Below, one piece after another: positions 10,782-23,062 of a DNA stretch of 64,000 nt. Below the pieces are notes generated by a model, which had not been told where the DNA came from, made no database searches, and worked only from the letters and a program-made list of their open reading frames with translations. The translations under genes and the position numbers were made by a program. Every line of letters begins with the position of its first letter. Position 1 is the stretch's first letter. Source of the stretch: Symbiodinium natans (Eukaryota; Sar; Dinophyceae; Suessiales; Symbiodiniaceae); the NCBI GenBank assembly GCA_905221605.1, contig CAJNDS010000640.1, positions 36,209 through 100,208 on the forward strand. Reading direction: 5' to 3'.

Positions 10782-13034
10782 GTGTTTGCGGCAAAGGCCA
10801 GATCTCAAGCAGCCGAGGCTGATGGCAATTTCTGTCCGTGGATCGGGCAGGGTTTCCCTGTGCATGTTGTTTCCCACCTCGCAGGGTGACAGCCCAGTTG
10901 GCCCAGTTGACTATCGAGCACCAGCCTTCTCAGGCACTGATTTGTGTGTTTCCAGCCTAGAGCTTTGCTGGCAACTTGCTGACAACTACTGTGCAGGCCG
11001 TACCTCAACTTGGGTACGCAAGGCAGCGCTCACTACGAGCACTTGAGCCGTTGATTTGTGTTCTGGGTGTTGGGCAGTCTGCAACCACGCATGTGCCAGG
11101 TCATTGCGTTCTTACGCCCCATCACTATGGCTTTCATTGCAATGGCCATGAGCTCAGCACGCAGCTAGTTATGCTGATTATACTGTTTACAGTTTCCTTC
11201 CTGAGGTTGCTTTTGGGCAAGAGCCAGCAAACTTCCTCGGCCTAGCGTACCTGCTACCTGCATGCAAGCAGTAGTCGGGCACAGTTGACTCGCGAATAGA
11301 GCAGGAGACTTGCATCCATTGTCGTCCTATGTAGCTTCCTACAGAGCCGCTGCAAGGCTTTGGTTTGTTGGCTTGGTGGCGTTTGGTGCTATGACCTCGT
11401 ATGTCAGTGCTGGCTTGGGCCCAAAACTTCAAAGTCGTGCCGAGATCCAAGCATGTGATCACACTTCCAGGTTGGGACGCGCTGCGATCCAATGCCGCCA
11501 TGTGGCGAAGCGCAGCTCCAAGTTGGAAAAGTAAAAGTGTGCCATTCCGCACGTGGTCACTTTCACAAGGGGTCGCCTATGGTAAGAGACCATCGGTTTA
11601 GAGAACAACGAAGATCGGCTGGTTTGATTCACCTGTCACCCTTCCAGGCGTGCTGCTGATCAGCAATGTGATTGTCCTGGCGCTGTTCTATTGCCAAGTA
11701 GCGCGCCCAGCATCACAGCTCTTGAACGGACTGTGCCTCCGCCACTTCTCATTCGGATGGCAAGCCACCAAATCTCAAACAAAAAGGTCATGGATTCGCA
11801 GAACCACGACAGTTTTTTCGGTCTTCAGCGCTCCACGCAGACTGTTATGGAGGCCGAGCTTGCATCGGTTCACTGATTCCCTTGCAAAAGGTGCCAAATT
11901 GCGCAGCTTTGGAACCCGCCAGGTCACATGGGCTCACATGGTTGTGGGCGTGCTGGCAGCCATACAGACGCAGGCACTGTCCTTGAAGGTGCAGATTCCT
12001 GCCATGTACGTGAACTCCAACTCTGCTTTAGTGTCTCGGACACTTTTGGAGTTTGGCATCTTTTTTTTTCCTTCCTCACGCGCCCAGAATCCTCAACATG
12101 ACTTGAGCCTCTGATCCAAGGCCCTGTTTCTGTGGATCGGTGGGATTTTCATCGCGACTCGGCGCGCCCAGGGCATCCAGTCAGTGGGCCTTGGGTATGT
12201 GTCTATACCGTTATTAGCCACCTTAGAGGGTTTACTGCAGCTGCTCTGGGCTTGAGGGGTGGTGTATGGCTTCGTGAAGCCAAGGAGATGGGCGTGATGT
12301 TGAACATGGTAATGATCCAGCCCTTTACTGTGGACTCCTGCTGCATCCTGGTTCTTTGTCTAGGCCAGGATCACACGCAACACATGGCGACGTTCCATGC
12401 GCGACATGCCCCTCACGGCCCCTCATGACATGCCTTGAAGGCATTGTCGCTGTGGAGCAATTCAACGGGTCGCTGCGCATGCTCCATGTTGGCATGTTCT
12501 GGAGTCATCTGCGTATACAATTTGCTGTGGGCATGAGTTTGGGAACTTAGGCGAAACTGGTTGCTCACAGCCACCGCATTTACTTGCGCCTTGATCTTGC
12601 TGGCTCGATACTTGCTGCTGATCCCGTATGTGTAGACCTCAGGTGCTCAGATCGGAGAATCGGAGACCAATGCCACAATGATTCAATGCATGTTTTCAGT
12701 GAGGTACAGGAATGGATTGGCGGTCCGCACTCACCACTGCCAAAGGAGCAGTTTCCTGCAGTGTGGAAGGCAGACCTCGGGGTCTCGTGTTGCGTTCGTC
12801 TCTTCGGGCATTAACATCTGAGATGCTGTTGAGCAGTCCACAGGGCCTTGCCTTGGACGACACTAGGCTCGAGGCCGCACGTTTTCGAAGGTCAGTTAAA
12901 CGTTCCTTGAGCTTAACAATGTGTGTGTATATATATACATGCACACATATATATATATATGTACATACGCACATATATATATATATATATCGATAGATCA
13001 ACAAATGCCATGTACATGTATATGTGTGTAATAC

Positions 13035-13079
<45 letters not shown>

Positions 13080-13527
13080 ACGTAATTGCTTGGCGTGCCT
13101 TGTGCATGGGCGCCGACAGGTTCGCGTGAAGTTGGGGTACGTGGCAACATTGGTGCCACTCTCCAGTGGCTTGCAAGGACCTCAGAAAAGAGCTGTGCGG
13201 ACAAAGGCACCGCAGGCCCAACGGCCGCGTGTTGCCGAGGCGGCGTGTCTTTCGATTCGGCTCTGAAGCTGAAGCCTCAGCTTTGAGTTTCTTTTGCTAG
13301 TAGTATCTCGTAGTGAGTGTCCGCTTCGTTGAAATTCCGTGCAGCGAGAGCAAGTGCAGCAGAAGTGGAAGCACTCTGACCCACACGGAATGAGAGGCAA
13401 GCCTCATCGGGGCGCGCAGCCAAGTCTTGCTGCAAAGGAAGAAAGCGCCCTGGATCGCAACCAGATTGTCGCTGAAGCATACAGGGAGTTGCTCTCATCG
13501 CTTAATTCGATGCATCTCAGGTGCTAA
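10782..13527 (+). CDS. Multi-exon polytopic membrane protein, function unknown
   Basis: I read a chain of + strand exons. 10782-10850 ([20 protein letters not shown]) and 10885-10996 ([20 protein letters not shown] onward) join in phase 0. Then 11100-11156 ([19 protein letters not shown]), 11206-11270 ([20 protein letters not shown]), 11357-11402 ([15 protein letters not shown]) and 11471-11530 ([20 protein letters not shown], donor GTAAAAG) join in consistent phases. Later exons include one near 11649 ([16 protein letters not shown]), one near 11931 ([20 protein letters not shown]), 12441-12512 and 12571-12625 ([18 protein letters not shown]), the last two joining in phase 1, and one at 13120 ([19 protein letters not shown]). 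The last exon (13345-13527) reads [18 protein letters not shown] and ends with a TAA stop. Alternating hydrophobic exons indicate many membrane spans; the family is not recognised. Several junctions remain unproven, so this could be more than one gene. Confidence 0.45.
12921..13080. repeat. TA/CATA microsatellite
   Basis: Runs of TA, TATG and CATA fill the interval. It lies between exons of the membrane-protein gene and is most simply intronic. Open frames across it encode only Tyr/Ile repeats. Confidence 0.9.
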
Positions 13528-15835
13528 TGACAGCGCTGCTGGAGGCTCCCTGTGCAATGTGACTGCGAAAGGTAAAATACTGTAAAGTAGGATGCGTCCC
13601 GACATGGCATGCATGCTGCATGCTGTTTTCACAGAGAATGCAACGGGGGCCCAAGTTTAAAAAACACAACCATCCTCTATAGCTTCAACCAGAAGTGCGG
13701 CCGCAGGAGGCATAAGCAAGCTCAAGGGGAACTTGGAGGGATTGTCTGGAGCCTGCTCTTGGAACCACTGATAAGGGCAATCGGGTTGAGCTCAGAACCG
13801 ACCAGACTTTTGACTTGCAACGCGAAGTTCGGTTGAGGGCTACGAATAGAAGAAAGAGGCCGCTCGATGGTCGACTGTGGTGCTGATCTTCACTTGCTAT
13901 TTCATCATGCCGCTGCAGCCTCGGTGAGACTTGCCAATATTTGCATCACAGCTTCAGTACGTAGACAGAACAAGAGAACATTGCCTGATCTGCGTGAGAC
14001 CAGAAGAGGCGGTCGCCGATACAGCTTGACATGCTGGGATCTGTGCAAGCAGCTAACTTCTGGCAAATTACGAGGCGGCACAATGCCACATCCCATTTGC
14101 AGCTGGCTGTTCTTATTCTGCTGCTGCTGAGTGCTGGGCTCAGTGACCTTTGTCTAAGATCCCTCTGCTGCTTCAGCCCCAGAGTATGTATTTTCATAAG
14201 CTTGCAGCTGTGCCACAGCTCAAACCAATACTTTCCAGGCCCATCTCACTGACACCGATGTGAGGGAGACAACTCGCATTCCCAACGAACGAAGTCTGAA
14301 TTCGGATCGCCTAAACCCGAATCCGCAAATCATCGCCAGTGCCCCAAACTCAAGACACAAATGCCACCCACGAGTGGAGGGACATTGATATGAGGTCCAC
14401 TTTGACGTTGTCATGGCCAAAACCCTTTTTCGGTTCTGCAAATGGACGGCGTTGGGGAAAGGATGCTCTGCAAGGATTCGGGCAGTTTCCCACGAAAGGA
14501 TGCTCATGAGTGTCATCATCGGGTTCGGGCATGGCTCTAGAAAACGAATCGACGCTGGCAGAGATGCCCAGAACAAGCGGAGAAAGACACGGCTCGGTTG
14601 CAGAGCCCGACACAAGCCTTCCTGTACGATGTCGCGTCACATGTGCAAGAGCTATTGTCTTGTTCTCAACGTTATCTCAGAACAGCTCGGCCGTGGAAGC
14701 AAGGACGGAGAATCACACAGGGTTCATCTAGCCTCACTGAGAAAGCCGAGGCGGACGAGGTTGGGACTATGCAGGTGGCTTCATCTCACTGACCTCCTCC
14801 GCCTTCACCTTACCAAGTTCCTCTTGGTTTGACTGTCGGTTTGTCAGCCCTTTCCGCCTTTGGTTTCTGCCAAGGTCTTGCTTCTCGTGCAGTACATCTA
14901 CACCTTCAAGTTGATCACGTTTCCAAATCAGGCTTGCCATGAGGACTGCAGAATTTTGCCGACCGAGCCATTGAACATATGCAGGAGGTGGAGTCGTACT
15001 GGGGTCTCCATAACCAGCAGCCCACTCAGATCTAATTATCCGTTGCCGCGAGCACTAGTGATGTCCCACAATCTGCTCCAGGGGCTACGTGGCAGAGATG
15101 GCATTGCTGCTGATTGGCATCGTGCAGCGAACGGTGAAACGAGCAGCACTGTGGCAAGCTCAGCTAGACGCTCCTTTCTGCATGACAGCCTGCAAAAGAG
15201 GGCGGTCGGCCTACTGAGCAATGACAGCAAGCAAGCCAACGAATCAGGCATTGTGTGGCCAACTCGCCTGCCGCTGCAGAGATTGATCAAGAGGCTGGAG
15301 TGCTTCAAACGGCTCATTGCATCTGCGAGTCACCTGAGATCCCAAAACCTTAAGCCTTTAGCCTTAAACCCCCAAATCCTACTACACACGCCGACCTGGC
15401 AGGCAAGAGGGCGGAGTCAGAGGCTTCGTCAGGATGGGATCCTTGCTTTCCTGCTGGGGGATGTACGCCTGCCCTAGTAGCCACGCCGTGAGTTGGTACA
15501 AGGAACCCCCAAACGGGACCATAATTTAGAGCATCTGCCCATGTGCAGCCCCCTGGTTATCTTGGCTTGCAGCTGAAGTGTACCGGACCGAGCCCACTAG
15601 ATTCGGATTCGCGGAGCATCCCGGAGCAATGGTGTGCAATGGATTTATGGCTCCGGGCCTGCTATATGGTGCTTTGGAGATCATGATCTTTAGGGGTGGA
15701 GGGTTTAGGGCTTCTATTCTGCTTTGTTTTTTCTGCTAGTGTGCTTTGGAGTGGAGAGTTTAGAGATTGGGCTTCTATTCTATTTTTTGTTTTTGTTTTC
15801 GGCTTTCTGCTCTTCCCGAAATCTGAAGTGTGCAG
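13528..15835 (+). other. Isolated exon-like stretches, gene structure unresolved
   Basis: Protein-like + strand stretches occur near 13875 (STVVLIFTCYFIMPLQP, then a GTGAGA donor), 14100 (LQLAVLILLLLSAGLSDL), 14603 (TQAFLYDVASHVQELLSCSQ), 14875 (VLLLVQYIYTFKLITFPNQ), 15090 (GYVAEMALLLIGIVQRTVKR onward to a stop near 15216), 15250 (IVWPTRLPLQRLIKRLECFK) and 15603 (GFAEHPGAMVCNGFMAPGLL). Phases between them could not be reconciled. A tandemly repeated stretch with the phrase GGGCTTCTATTCT lies at about 15705-15790. Confidence 0.35.
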
Positions 15836-15986
15836 ACACTCACTGAGAGCGACCTCGCCCCGAGGCTCCGCTGGTTGGCTGGTCTTTGGACTGATTGCTA
15901 TGAGGATTGCCTTCCGATGCTTTGTCAAGGACGCTTTCCGTTGCTGTTCTTGTCTTGGCTCCAGAAGCTTTCAAACTGCCAGTCAG
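15836..15986 (+). CDS. Exon rich in Trp/Leu/Cys
   Basis: After GTGCAG the frame reads TLTESDLAPRLRWLAGLWTD, then CYEDCLPMLCQGRFPLLFLS and WLQKLSNCQS, ending G|GAGTCA (a GA donor, phase 1). Composition is strongly protein-like and a single frame is open. It may contain one amphipathic or membrane helix. No start or stop, so it is an internal exon. Function unknown. Confidence 0.5.
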
Positions 15987-17366
15987 GAGTCACCCAGGAT
16001 AACAAAGGAAGAAAGCTCGCAGCTGGCAATGGTGGTTGTTTGCACAGGAACGACTTGCCCCACGGCTTCAGTGAAGATGTATAGAGCATGATTGAGTAAA
16101 CCTTCGGTGGTAGCAAGTTCACTACTAACACGTTCGAGCCCCAGATGAAAAGTGCTGCCGCAGCGTGCAAGCTGAGGCATGTGGCTGTTCTGGGCCTTTG
16201 TCTACATGCATCAGATGGTGGCTTGACGCTGCAGGGTTGAAGCAAGCAGCAAAATGTGGCCAAAGACTTCAAGACGACGCTGTTGATACATCTGTCCAGG
16301 TGCCCTTGATCTACCCGGTACGCACACCTGGAGAGTAAGATCGCAGAGTTTTGTGAGCTGAAGCAGCTGCGGCAGGTTCAGAGTAGGATAGGTTTCAAGA
16401 GCAAGCGAAGCTCTGAGAAGCTATGAGACTGCTTTCTGGGGCATAGAGCAGTGCAGGAGACCAGAGGCCTGGCCCTGGCGTCTCACACGTTCCGGTACAA
16501 AGCGTTGGCACTGCTGCCAACAAAATTGTCTTCAGGTTGTCTTTTCCACTCCTTCGGAATTCTGGTGCCGAAGCAGACATCGCTGGACTCTGCCTTTGTG
16601 CAGGAGACCGTAGCCTACAGTGCCCAACTTGGTGCAGCTGCCAGGCACTTAGCAACTCCCTCAACAGGAAAGCCAGGTGCAGCCCTGATGCTAGCCTCCA
16701 AGCACTGCCAACCAAGCGCAAGTTAAGTGAGCGCATTCCCCAAACCAGTGTGGACCGACAGCGTTCAACAGATCGGCGATCTGCTGTCTGATTCTGCGCG
16801 AGTGGCGTCTTTTTCAGGTTCTGCTGCTCACAGCGCTGTTCTGCAACAGCGTGCCTCGGCTTTTAAGTGAGCAGCGCGCTCTTGCGTAGTGCATTCCTGC
16901 ACTCCCATGGTCCGAGGCCTGGTCAGTGGTGTACGTTGGCAGCGTGCTCTTGTTCAGATGGAGCAAGGCGGCTTTCCGTCGTAATTAGAGAAGCAGAACG
17001 TTTGCCCAGCAAAATGCCTCGACAGCTGGTGTTCAGGACAGCCGGCGCTGCCTCTCCCCGAGTGCGGCAAATTCTTGGCTGAGGCAGTGCCAGCTGACAT
17101 CACGGCTTTGCATGTTACCGAAGTGTCTAGATATTCAGTCAGGCTTCCTATTCCTCTCGTAGCAAGTGTTGCGAGGTTCTTCGTGGTTTGGCTTGCGCTG
17201 ATGCTTGGCAGCACCTTGCGCTGCTGGTTGAGACTTGTGGTCCGCATTTCATCACTGAACAATGCTTGTGTCGTCAGGAGTCTTGCCACGTCGCTTTCCT
17301 TTGAGGTGCACCAACGGCAGCATTGCAACTGAGAGGGCCCTAAATCCTGAAGCTTCCCCGATGCAG
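15987..17366 (+). other. Weak exon signals, no gene model
   Basis: A frame at 16960-17082 (RRLSVVIREAERLPSKMPRQ) and one at 17080-17330 with a hydrophobic core (VARFFVVWLALMLG) are plausible exons on the + strand. The stretch 16090-16440 shows nothing. Confidence 0.3.
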
Positions 17367-17733
17367 GCTTGGTTGCCTCCAGGCATTTTGGTCAGGCCAA
17401 CTGCTGCGGACATTGCCGGCTGGTTCTGCCAGGCTCCACAGAGACTGCTGCGAATCGCGATAAGGGCGCATGTGGCAGATCATGGAAGGCCTACCACGGC
17501 CACACAGTGCTGGACAACCCAGCATCATGCGGCGCGGAAGGTGCAGCGATTTTAGGAGCACACTGTCCGGGCAGGCCCGGCCTGTGTCGGCATTTCGATG
17601 CAGGCTGTTCGAAGCAAGAATGCGGAAAGACCTGGATGTCGTGGCTGGGCCTGCCAACCCAGGCTCGCCCCTGCCATCTTACATTGGACAGGCCCATGTC
17701 AGTGCTCGCATCTTCAGGGCCATTCTGATGTGA
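17367..17733 (+). CDS. Terminal exon(s) of an unknown gene
   Basis: After ATGCAG the frame reads AWLPPGILVRPTAADIAGWF then CQAPQRLLRIAIRAHVADHG. A second frame from about 17523 reads CSDFRSTLSGQARPVSAFRC, RLFEARMRKDLDVVAGPA and NPGSPLPSYIGQAHVSARIF, ending FRAILM and a TGA stop. A join AG|GCCTAC...CCCAG|C keeps phase (phase 2), but the implied intron is only 34 bp, unusually short, so the link is uncertain. A - strand frame overlapping 17340-17657 is treated as the shadow. Function unknown. Confidence 0.45.
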
Positions 17734-19341
17734 CCCTTACCTTCATGGCTTTGTTTTGCGTCTAGGGCCCAGGCACTTGCACACCGGAGTAGGTGAAGCA
17801 GTTTTGTCATGAAATTGGGTGCTCCGCGATTCCCAGGTGTGCTTGCTCCGGCATCTTTGCCTCACTCAATTGCACAGCCAAGCAAAGGACGAGAGGGAGA
17901 GAGCTGGGTCGATCCTTGGCTGTTTTAGATCCATTTGGGGGGGGGGGGTCGTAAAAATGGAACGTGGGCTTCCCACTGAAGTGGGTTCGCCTAAGAGTCC
18001 TTAAGTTAGCCGCTATGTATTGCGCACAGATGGCAGCAGTGGATGTCTGACACATTCCTCCTTCAAGTCACTTTCAATTCAGGACAAGTTCCGAGGAGGT
18101 GACGCTTGGTCACAGATGCGTGTACATGTTGTGAGCCTTCTGTCATAGCTATTCATGCGCACCGTAGTAGTGGCAGTCCGAACAGGAGGACGAGGATGAA
18201 GGGGTCGCTTCCTCGTGTGAAGAGGCCCTGCTCATATCATGGCTGCAGATACGAGCTCAGTTCGCCTCATCTCGCATAATCACCCTCATTCCCTGCATCC
18301 CATGCAGAGTCTTTAAAGTAGACTCGTCAACGCTGCAGGACGGCTCGGCCTCGCAGGCTTCACCTTTGATCCTCATCGGCGTGCTCTGAACATCTCTGAA
18401 CCCTGAAATGCCTTTGAGGCTTCACGGCAGTACACCAGAATCACACCGCCAGCCACTCAGTCAAAGGCAAAGGATATCCAGAAGAGATCGGATTGCGTGA
18501 TCTCTCATGTGGCTCTGGGTGTGCGTGCACATGTATGCGCGCGTCGGAACAGGCGAACGGCTGTAAGATGGATTTCTGCGATGCTGAACATTTCGCTCGC
18601 CCTGGCAGCAGTGCAGCCCCTCTGTTGCAGGAAAGGTGGCCAGCGGACTCTTGCTGCTTTTAGGGCAATACAGTTGCTCACATGTTAGTTACGACTCATT
18701 GATTTCCACGTTTTCAAACCATGTCCCTTGTTGCTTGAAATACACATATGACAAACGGCCCAGCCCGACACGTCAAGCGGATGCTCGCCATCCTCTGCGC
18801 CTGCCCCCCCTGACCCCCATCCTACGCGACGTGACAGCTTAGGGGTTGTACCAGGCAAGGGGTTCTGGAGGATTATGGAGGGGCTCAGCTTCATAAGTTA
18901 AAGTAGGTTTGCTATGAAGAATGTTGTAGAAAAATCGGAGTTTTCACTTCTAAAGAATCTGCAAAGACCATGAAGGACATGAGATAGAGCGGTGGAGTCA
19001 GGAACATCGCAAAGCAAGGAAAACCAGCTCATGAAACAAAGAGGCGCAGGCTACAGAGCACATGTTGAAGAAAAGATGGAGGAAATAGCCCCCCCGCCCC
19101 CGGACCCCACCCCCCGACCCTACCCCCCACTCCCCGCCAAAAAAAAGACAATACCCATCGGCACCCACAAGGGTTCAGCAGCTATTCTGAGACTGAAGCC
19201 GGCTCAAATTTGTGTGCACAAGTTGAAGTTGGCAACCTGCCTCCTTTCTGCACCATGCCTAGCCAAGGCAGCAACAGGTCAGCATCATCTCGCTGGGCTG
19301 CTGGTCACAATCTTTGTGCCTCCTTGTGTGTTCTTATTTAG
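17734..19341. other. No gene assigned
   Basis: A run of G (17936-17948) and a C-rich patch (19089-19133) are present. No frame in 17734-19200 combines protein-like composition with splice borders. Confidence 0.35.
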
Positions 19342-19439
19342 ACCTGCCCGTGATTTCCACTTGGCCCTTACGCAGCACAGGCTACTTGACACTTCTCGTT
19401 TGGTACATCTTCTCCATGGAGAGTGTGCCGAACTCAGCA
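19342..19439 (+). CDS. Exon with a membrane helix
   Basis: Between a TTATTTAG acceptor and a GTGAGA donor the frame reads LPVISTWPLRSTGYLTLLVW then YIFSMESVPNSA (phase 1 in, phase 0 out). The core GYLTLLVWYIF is hydrophobic. A protein-like frame at 19700-19886 ending in a stop (VGRASFAQSLGSEGPSFLG) may be a later exon. Function unknown. Confidence 0.5.
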
Positions 19440-20038
19440 GTGAGATGCACGTGTGTCTGTGTTTCGCTTCGGTGTGCGCGAAGCCTTTTAAAGTCTTCAA
19501 GCCTGCAAGCGGCCCCAAGTACCACGTACCCCAAACATTCCAAAGCTACGAATTTGGCCCTACAAACCCGCGGACTGTTTTGCTGACTTTCTGTTGCAGC
19601 GTCTCCCGATTCTTTGCCTTGCTTCGAGATGCTCCCGAGACCTTGGCAAAGGGAGCTCCTTCCAGGGTCTTATCTTTGCCAAGGGCTCACGAGCACCTCC
19701 TTGTTGTTTCGCTGTGGCTTGCGACAGCAGGAAGCTGTTGGTAGGGCATCCTTCGCCCAGAGTCTGGGGTCCGAAGGGCCCAGCTTTTTGGGAATTACAT
19801 CCTCGAGCGAATCCGCAAATATTCGCAATTGTCGAGCCTTCTCCAAGACGTTTGTGTCTGCTGGGTGTCCACATTGCACAAGCTAAAGCAGGAGATCACG
19901 AGAGTATGCCCACTAGCTCCGGCAAGAGGCTAGCGAATCGACGGATTTGCGGGCGCAGTTGCTTGTGTAGATGCAGCATCAGCCGCTTTAGCAGCAGCAA
20001 CACCACCGACAACAGCAACAACAGCCACCACCTGCCAG

Positions 20039-20242
20039 GTCCAAATTGTTGACTCCTCCTGGGCATCCCGGATGCGAGTCAACAAGTGGATCCGAACGTA
20101 CAACGTGGTCGAGACCCTCAGAGTGCCACAGGTGCCAGTCAAGGCTAATTGGCTATGTGCAGAAGCTGATTGCAAGGTGGTGGCGTTCATGCTGGTGTGC
20201 TTCCAAGCCCCAGTGGTGCCTTGCGCGTATGCCAGAGCCTGA
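20039..20242 (+). CDS. Exon encoding a 67-residue segment, function unknown
   Basis: After CTGCCAG the frame reads VQIVDSSWASRMRVNKWIRT, YNVVETLRVPQVPVKANWLC, AEADCKVVAFMLVCFQAPVV and PCAYARA before a TGA. An internal ATG lies at 20072, but the reading frame and the acceptor suggest it is an internal or last exon. Codon choice favours G/C in the third position. No - strand frame competes with it across the full length. Family not recognised. Confidence 0.5.
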   Translation, partial: VQIVDSSWASRMRVNKWIRTYNVVETLRVPQVPVKANWLCAEADCKVVAFMLVCFQAPVVPCAYARA

Positions 20243-20439
20243 ACATGCAGATTGCTCTGCTCAGACTTGCATCCTAATGGCCTCCACCCCTGGGATCATG
20301 CATAAAGGTTGTTCGTGGCTGTTCTCAATTCGAGACCTTGTCATCCGGAATCCTACTAGAAGTTGTATCAACAGGGAGGCCTAGTTTTGTTAGGCATCAG
20401 GGAGGAATGTGGGTGGGAGGAACCGGCAAGAAAGATTCG

Positions 20440-20472
20440 GGGTTAGGGTTTATAGGGTTTAGGGTTTAGGGG
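20440..20472. repeat. Interstitial telomere-type repeat (TTTAGGG orientation)
   Basis: A short run of TTAGGG, TATAGGG, TTTAGGG and TTTAGGGG units. Confidence 0.75.
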
Positions 20473-20540
20473 AACCGAAGGTTTTTGTTGGTTTCTGAGG
20501 CAGTTGAACTGGTGGACTGCGGTCAGGAGGCAAGAGTTGT

Positions 20541-20842
20541 GTGCCAACCAGATGCCGTCAGATCACATCGTCCCATGCAGACCGCTGCTTTGAACAGACT
20601 GGGCCATTCCTGCCTACTGCCAGCAACCCCGAGTTGCTTGATTGTTGTTCCGTTGCTGCCAGACCTGTCCAGAGACCTTCTACGTTTCCCCGGACGTTTG
20701 CAGACTGTCCAAAGCTGAGTGCTTGAAAAAGCCTGAACTTGTTCGACTCTCTGCAGCATCGCCTCACGCGATTTATGCAGAACGTCGCCGAGGTTGGCAG
20801 CGCATGATAGTACCGCCTGGCGGGCTGGCTGCCGGGAGCTGA
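20541..20842 (+). CDS. Cysteine-rich coding segments
   Basis: Two overlapping + strand frames are protein-like. One (20541-20726) reads PTRCRQITSSHADRCFEQTG then PFLPTASNPELLDCC. The other (about 20655-20842) reads CCQTCPETFYVSPDVCRLSK, AECLKKPELVRLSAASPHAI and YAERRRGWQRMIVPPGGLAA with a TGA stop. The regular cysteines suggest a secreted or lumenal domain, but spacing does not match a family I can name. An intron or a frame break between the two is needed to use both. Confidence 0.35.
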
Positions 20843-21075
20843 AGTTTCATGATGACTCGTGGAGACTCCCTCAACCTCGCTCCGAGGGCGGCCGCTCACA
20901 GTTCTGCTTGGATCGCTTGGTGTGCAGAAGTTCCATGAAGGCCCGGAGAATCCCGAGGCATAGGATGTAGAGGCAGGTCTGCCAATATCTGCGACACTTT
21001 CACTAGGTCGGTTGCTGTATCACTAGAACCCGAGGTGACAGTGTCCTGTGAACAGCAGAAGTTAGGTGTGTAGTC

Positions 21076-21216
21076 ATGGATGTCATTGAGTCGCTGACTG
21101 CCGCCAGCCGACCGCAGTCAGTCAGAAAGCCGTGGCGTTTCCTAGACTGCGCAGGTGTCAGCTTCAGCTGGGCCAACTTCTGGATATTCATGATCTTCCT
21201 CCTCTCCAACTTGCAG
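21076..21216 (+). CDS. Start exon with a membrane helix
   Basis: From ATG at 21076 the frame reads MDVIESLTAASRPQSVRKPW, RFLDCAGVSFSWANFWIFMI and FLLSNLQ, ending exactly 47 codons later at CAG|GCAAGA (a GC donor, phase 0). The last third is a hydrophobic helix. Downstream frames at 21489-21719 (ERLDLRERWYQESSSDLLF) and about 21776-21913 (VLLVKLRSLTAFTLISPSFC) may be later exons. Function unknown. Confidence 0.45.
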
Positions 21217-22129
21217 GCAAGAGTGGAGCAAAGTGATGCCCCATGCCTGTGGGCTAGGGGATACGTACACCCGAATGCCAGAGTAAAGCCATGACCCCGA
21301 ACCTCGAGAACCAGCCGTTGTGCAGTTGCGCTGCGCTCTTGCCAATGCAAGAGCTTGAGAGCGTGGTTTTGCGGCTTGAGAGCAATGGTTTGAAGAGCTC
21401 TCGAGGCCCTCACCTTTGAAAGATGGCAGCAGGACTTCCAAGCAGAGAACAAAGCCCAGGCAGCTGCAGGGCAATGCTTTGATCACGCTTGGACCTGGAT
21501 CTATCTGGTGTTCATCTGGTGTTCACCCCTTGGCAGATCGAACGACTTGACCTCCGAGAGCGCTGGTACCAGGAGAGTTCAAGCGATCTTCTTTTCTCGT
21601 TTGGCGCCAGTTCCTGGGGTCGCCATGAGAGTGAGGAGCATTTGCTGCACTGGCGACGCCTGGAATTGCGAAGGATTGACACCAAACACAAGGCTTGCCG
21701 TGTAATTCTGTGCCGGTGATGAACCCTGCAAATGCACTCACTCACTCACTGCAGCTTGTGCTAGACTGGGAATCGTGTACCGAGGTCCTGTTGGTCAAGC
21801 TGCGGTCGCTCACAGCCTTCACCTTGATATCGCCTTCCTTTTGCTTCGGAGGTTTTGCGCGTTTCGGGGAGGGATGGTACCTGACACGCACAGCTCGAGA
21901 AGTGTCCGGGTAGGTGCACTCATGACTCCCAATCCAAGGCCTTCATCACAGAGCCGCAAGCCAAGAAGCTGTGACAAATTCAAAAGGCACTCTGTGAGTA
22001 CCTGCAGCCTGAGAGGTTGAGAGCAATTTGGCAGAATCAACGTGGCGAGTTGACGGCTGATGAGCGAGCAAGCAGGCACGGTTGAATGACACCACAATCT
22101 GCAGTCTTTACTTATGAGCCGATTTGCAG

Positions 22130-22476
22130 GGCGAACGAAGATCGCATGCACAACTTGTGCCTTTCCAGCGGACTCCCGCCCGCGGCAGCAGGGCCAGTAT
22201 TGGAGGCTGCGCAGTGCCTGCTTCGCAGAAGTGTCAAAATTCAGCAAACGCCAGGCCTTCATGCAAGCAGCTGCCAAAGCGGCCGGGCCTCACTGCGACC
22301 TCCTGCTGCACAGCTCGCATGAAGGCGCAGACCATTCTGACGACATCTCATGCGCATTGAGCAGCTTGGCATGTGCCGACTCCTTGTCAGAAATCCGCCC
22401 AAGCTCCAAGACCGACAAGGCAGGATGGAAAAGGGGCCACAGCTCAATACAAGTCTGCCTTCATGTGCATGAATGA
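22130..22476 (+). CDS. Terminal exon, 115 codons, function unknown
   Basis: After GATTTGCAG a single frame stays open to a TGA at 22476. It reads RTKIACTTCAFPADSRPRQQ, GQYWRLRSACFAEVSKFSKR, QAFMQAAAKAAGPHCDLLLH, then a Ser/Asp-rich stretch and SIQVCLHVHE. Cysteine and basic residues are frequent. No family recognised. Confidence 0.4.
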
Positions 22477-22531
22477 GCTTCATTGTAAACGCTTGCGCGC
22501 GCTGCCTCGGCAGCCGGGCCGGCCGGGGTGT

Positions 22532-22563
<32 letters not shown>
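22532..22563. repeat. Poly-G run of 32 bases
   Basis: Thirty-two consecutive G bases. An open frame running through it from 22373 would encode a glycine run and is not taken as coding. Confidence 0.95.
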
Positions 22564-22564
<1 letters not shown>

Positions 22565-23062
22565 CAACAACTCCCCCCAGTAAAAGGCGTGTGTCAGCGG
22601 GACCCTCCACGGTACCGGTTTGCAGCTGGGGGGTTGGACAGGGCGGGTGGGGGGGGTGGCGTCATTCTGCATTGGGTTGGGTTGGGAGGAAGGAGACCGG
22701 ATACGGGTCTGCTTGCTCCAGATGGGGGTCCAATTATAAGGAGATCCTACGATTTGGGGTTCTTCCTTGCTCGTCCCCTATTTTCGGAACTCGGTCTGCT
22801 CAGCTTTGCTCTCGAGGAGTCCTGTGCCAAGAATGCAAAGGCAGTGGAGGCCTCCTGCAGTCTCTTGCACCTTTCCAGCGATCTCTGTTTGAGCACAGCT
22901 TGCATAAACGCCTCTGCCACCTCGGTGCGCGAAACGGCACACAAGTGTGGCTTCCAGGAAAAGAGTCAGGGAAAGGGAAAACAATCCGAAGATGTCACCT
23001 CCACAATTGAACTTAGTCAGATCTGGTTAGCCGACATGCCGCAGGCGGCAGGGTATCAAGCC

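Noticed and set aside
12696..13221. Tyr/Ile/Cys-rich frames through the TA microsatellite (also 43489-43911)
   Set aside because: Translation of simple repeats on both strands; no protein-like composition outside the repeat.
22373..23062. N-terminal 230 codons of the long frame leading into the DUF1295 gene
   Set aside because: Runs through a 32-G tract and low-complexity sequence; the family domain starts only after the GCCATGG start.
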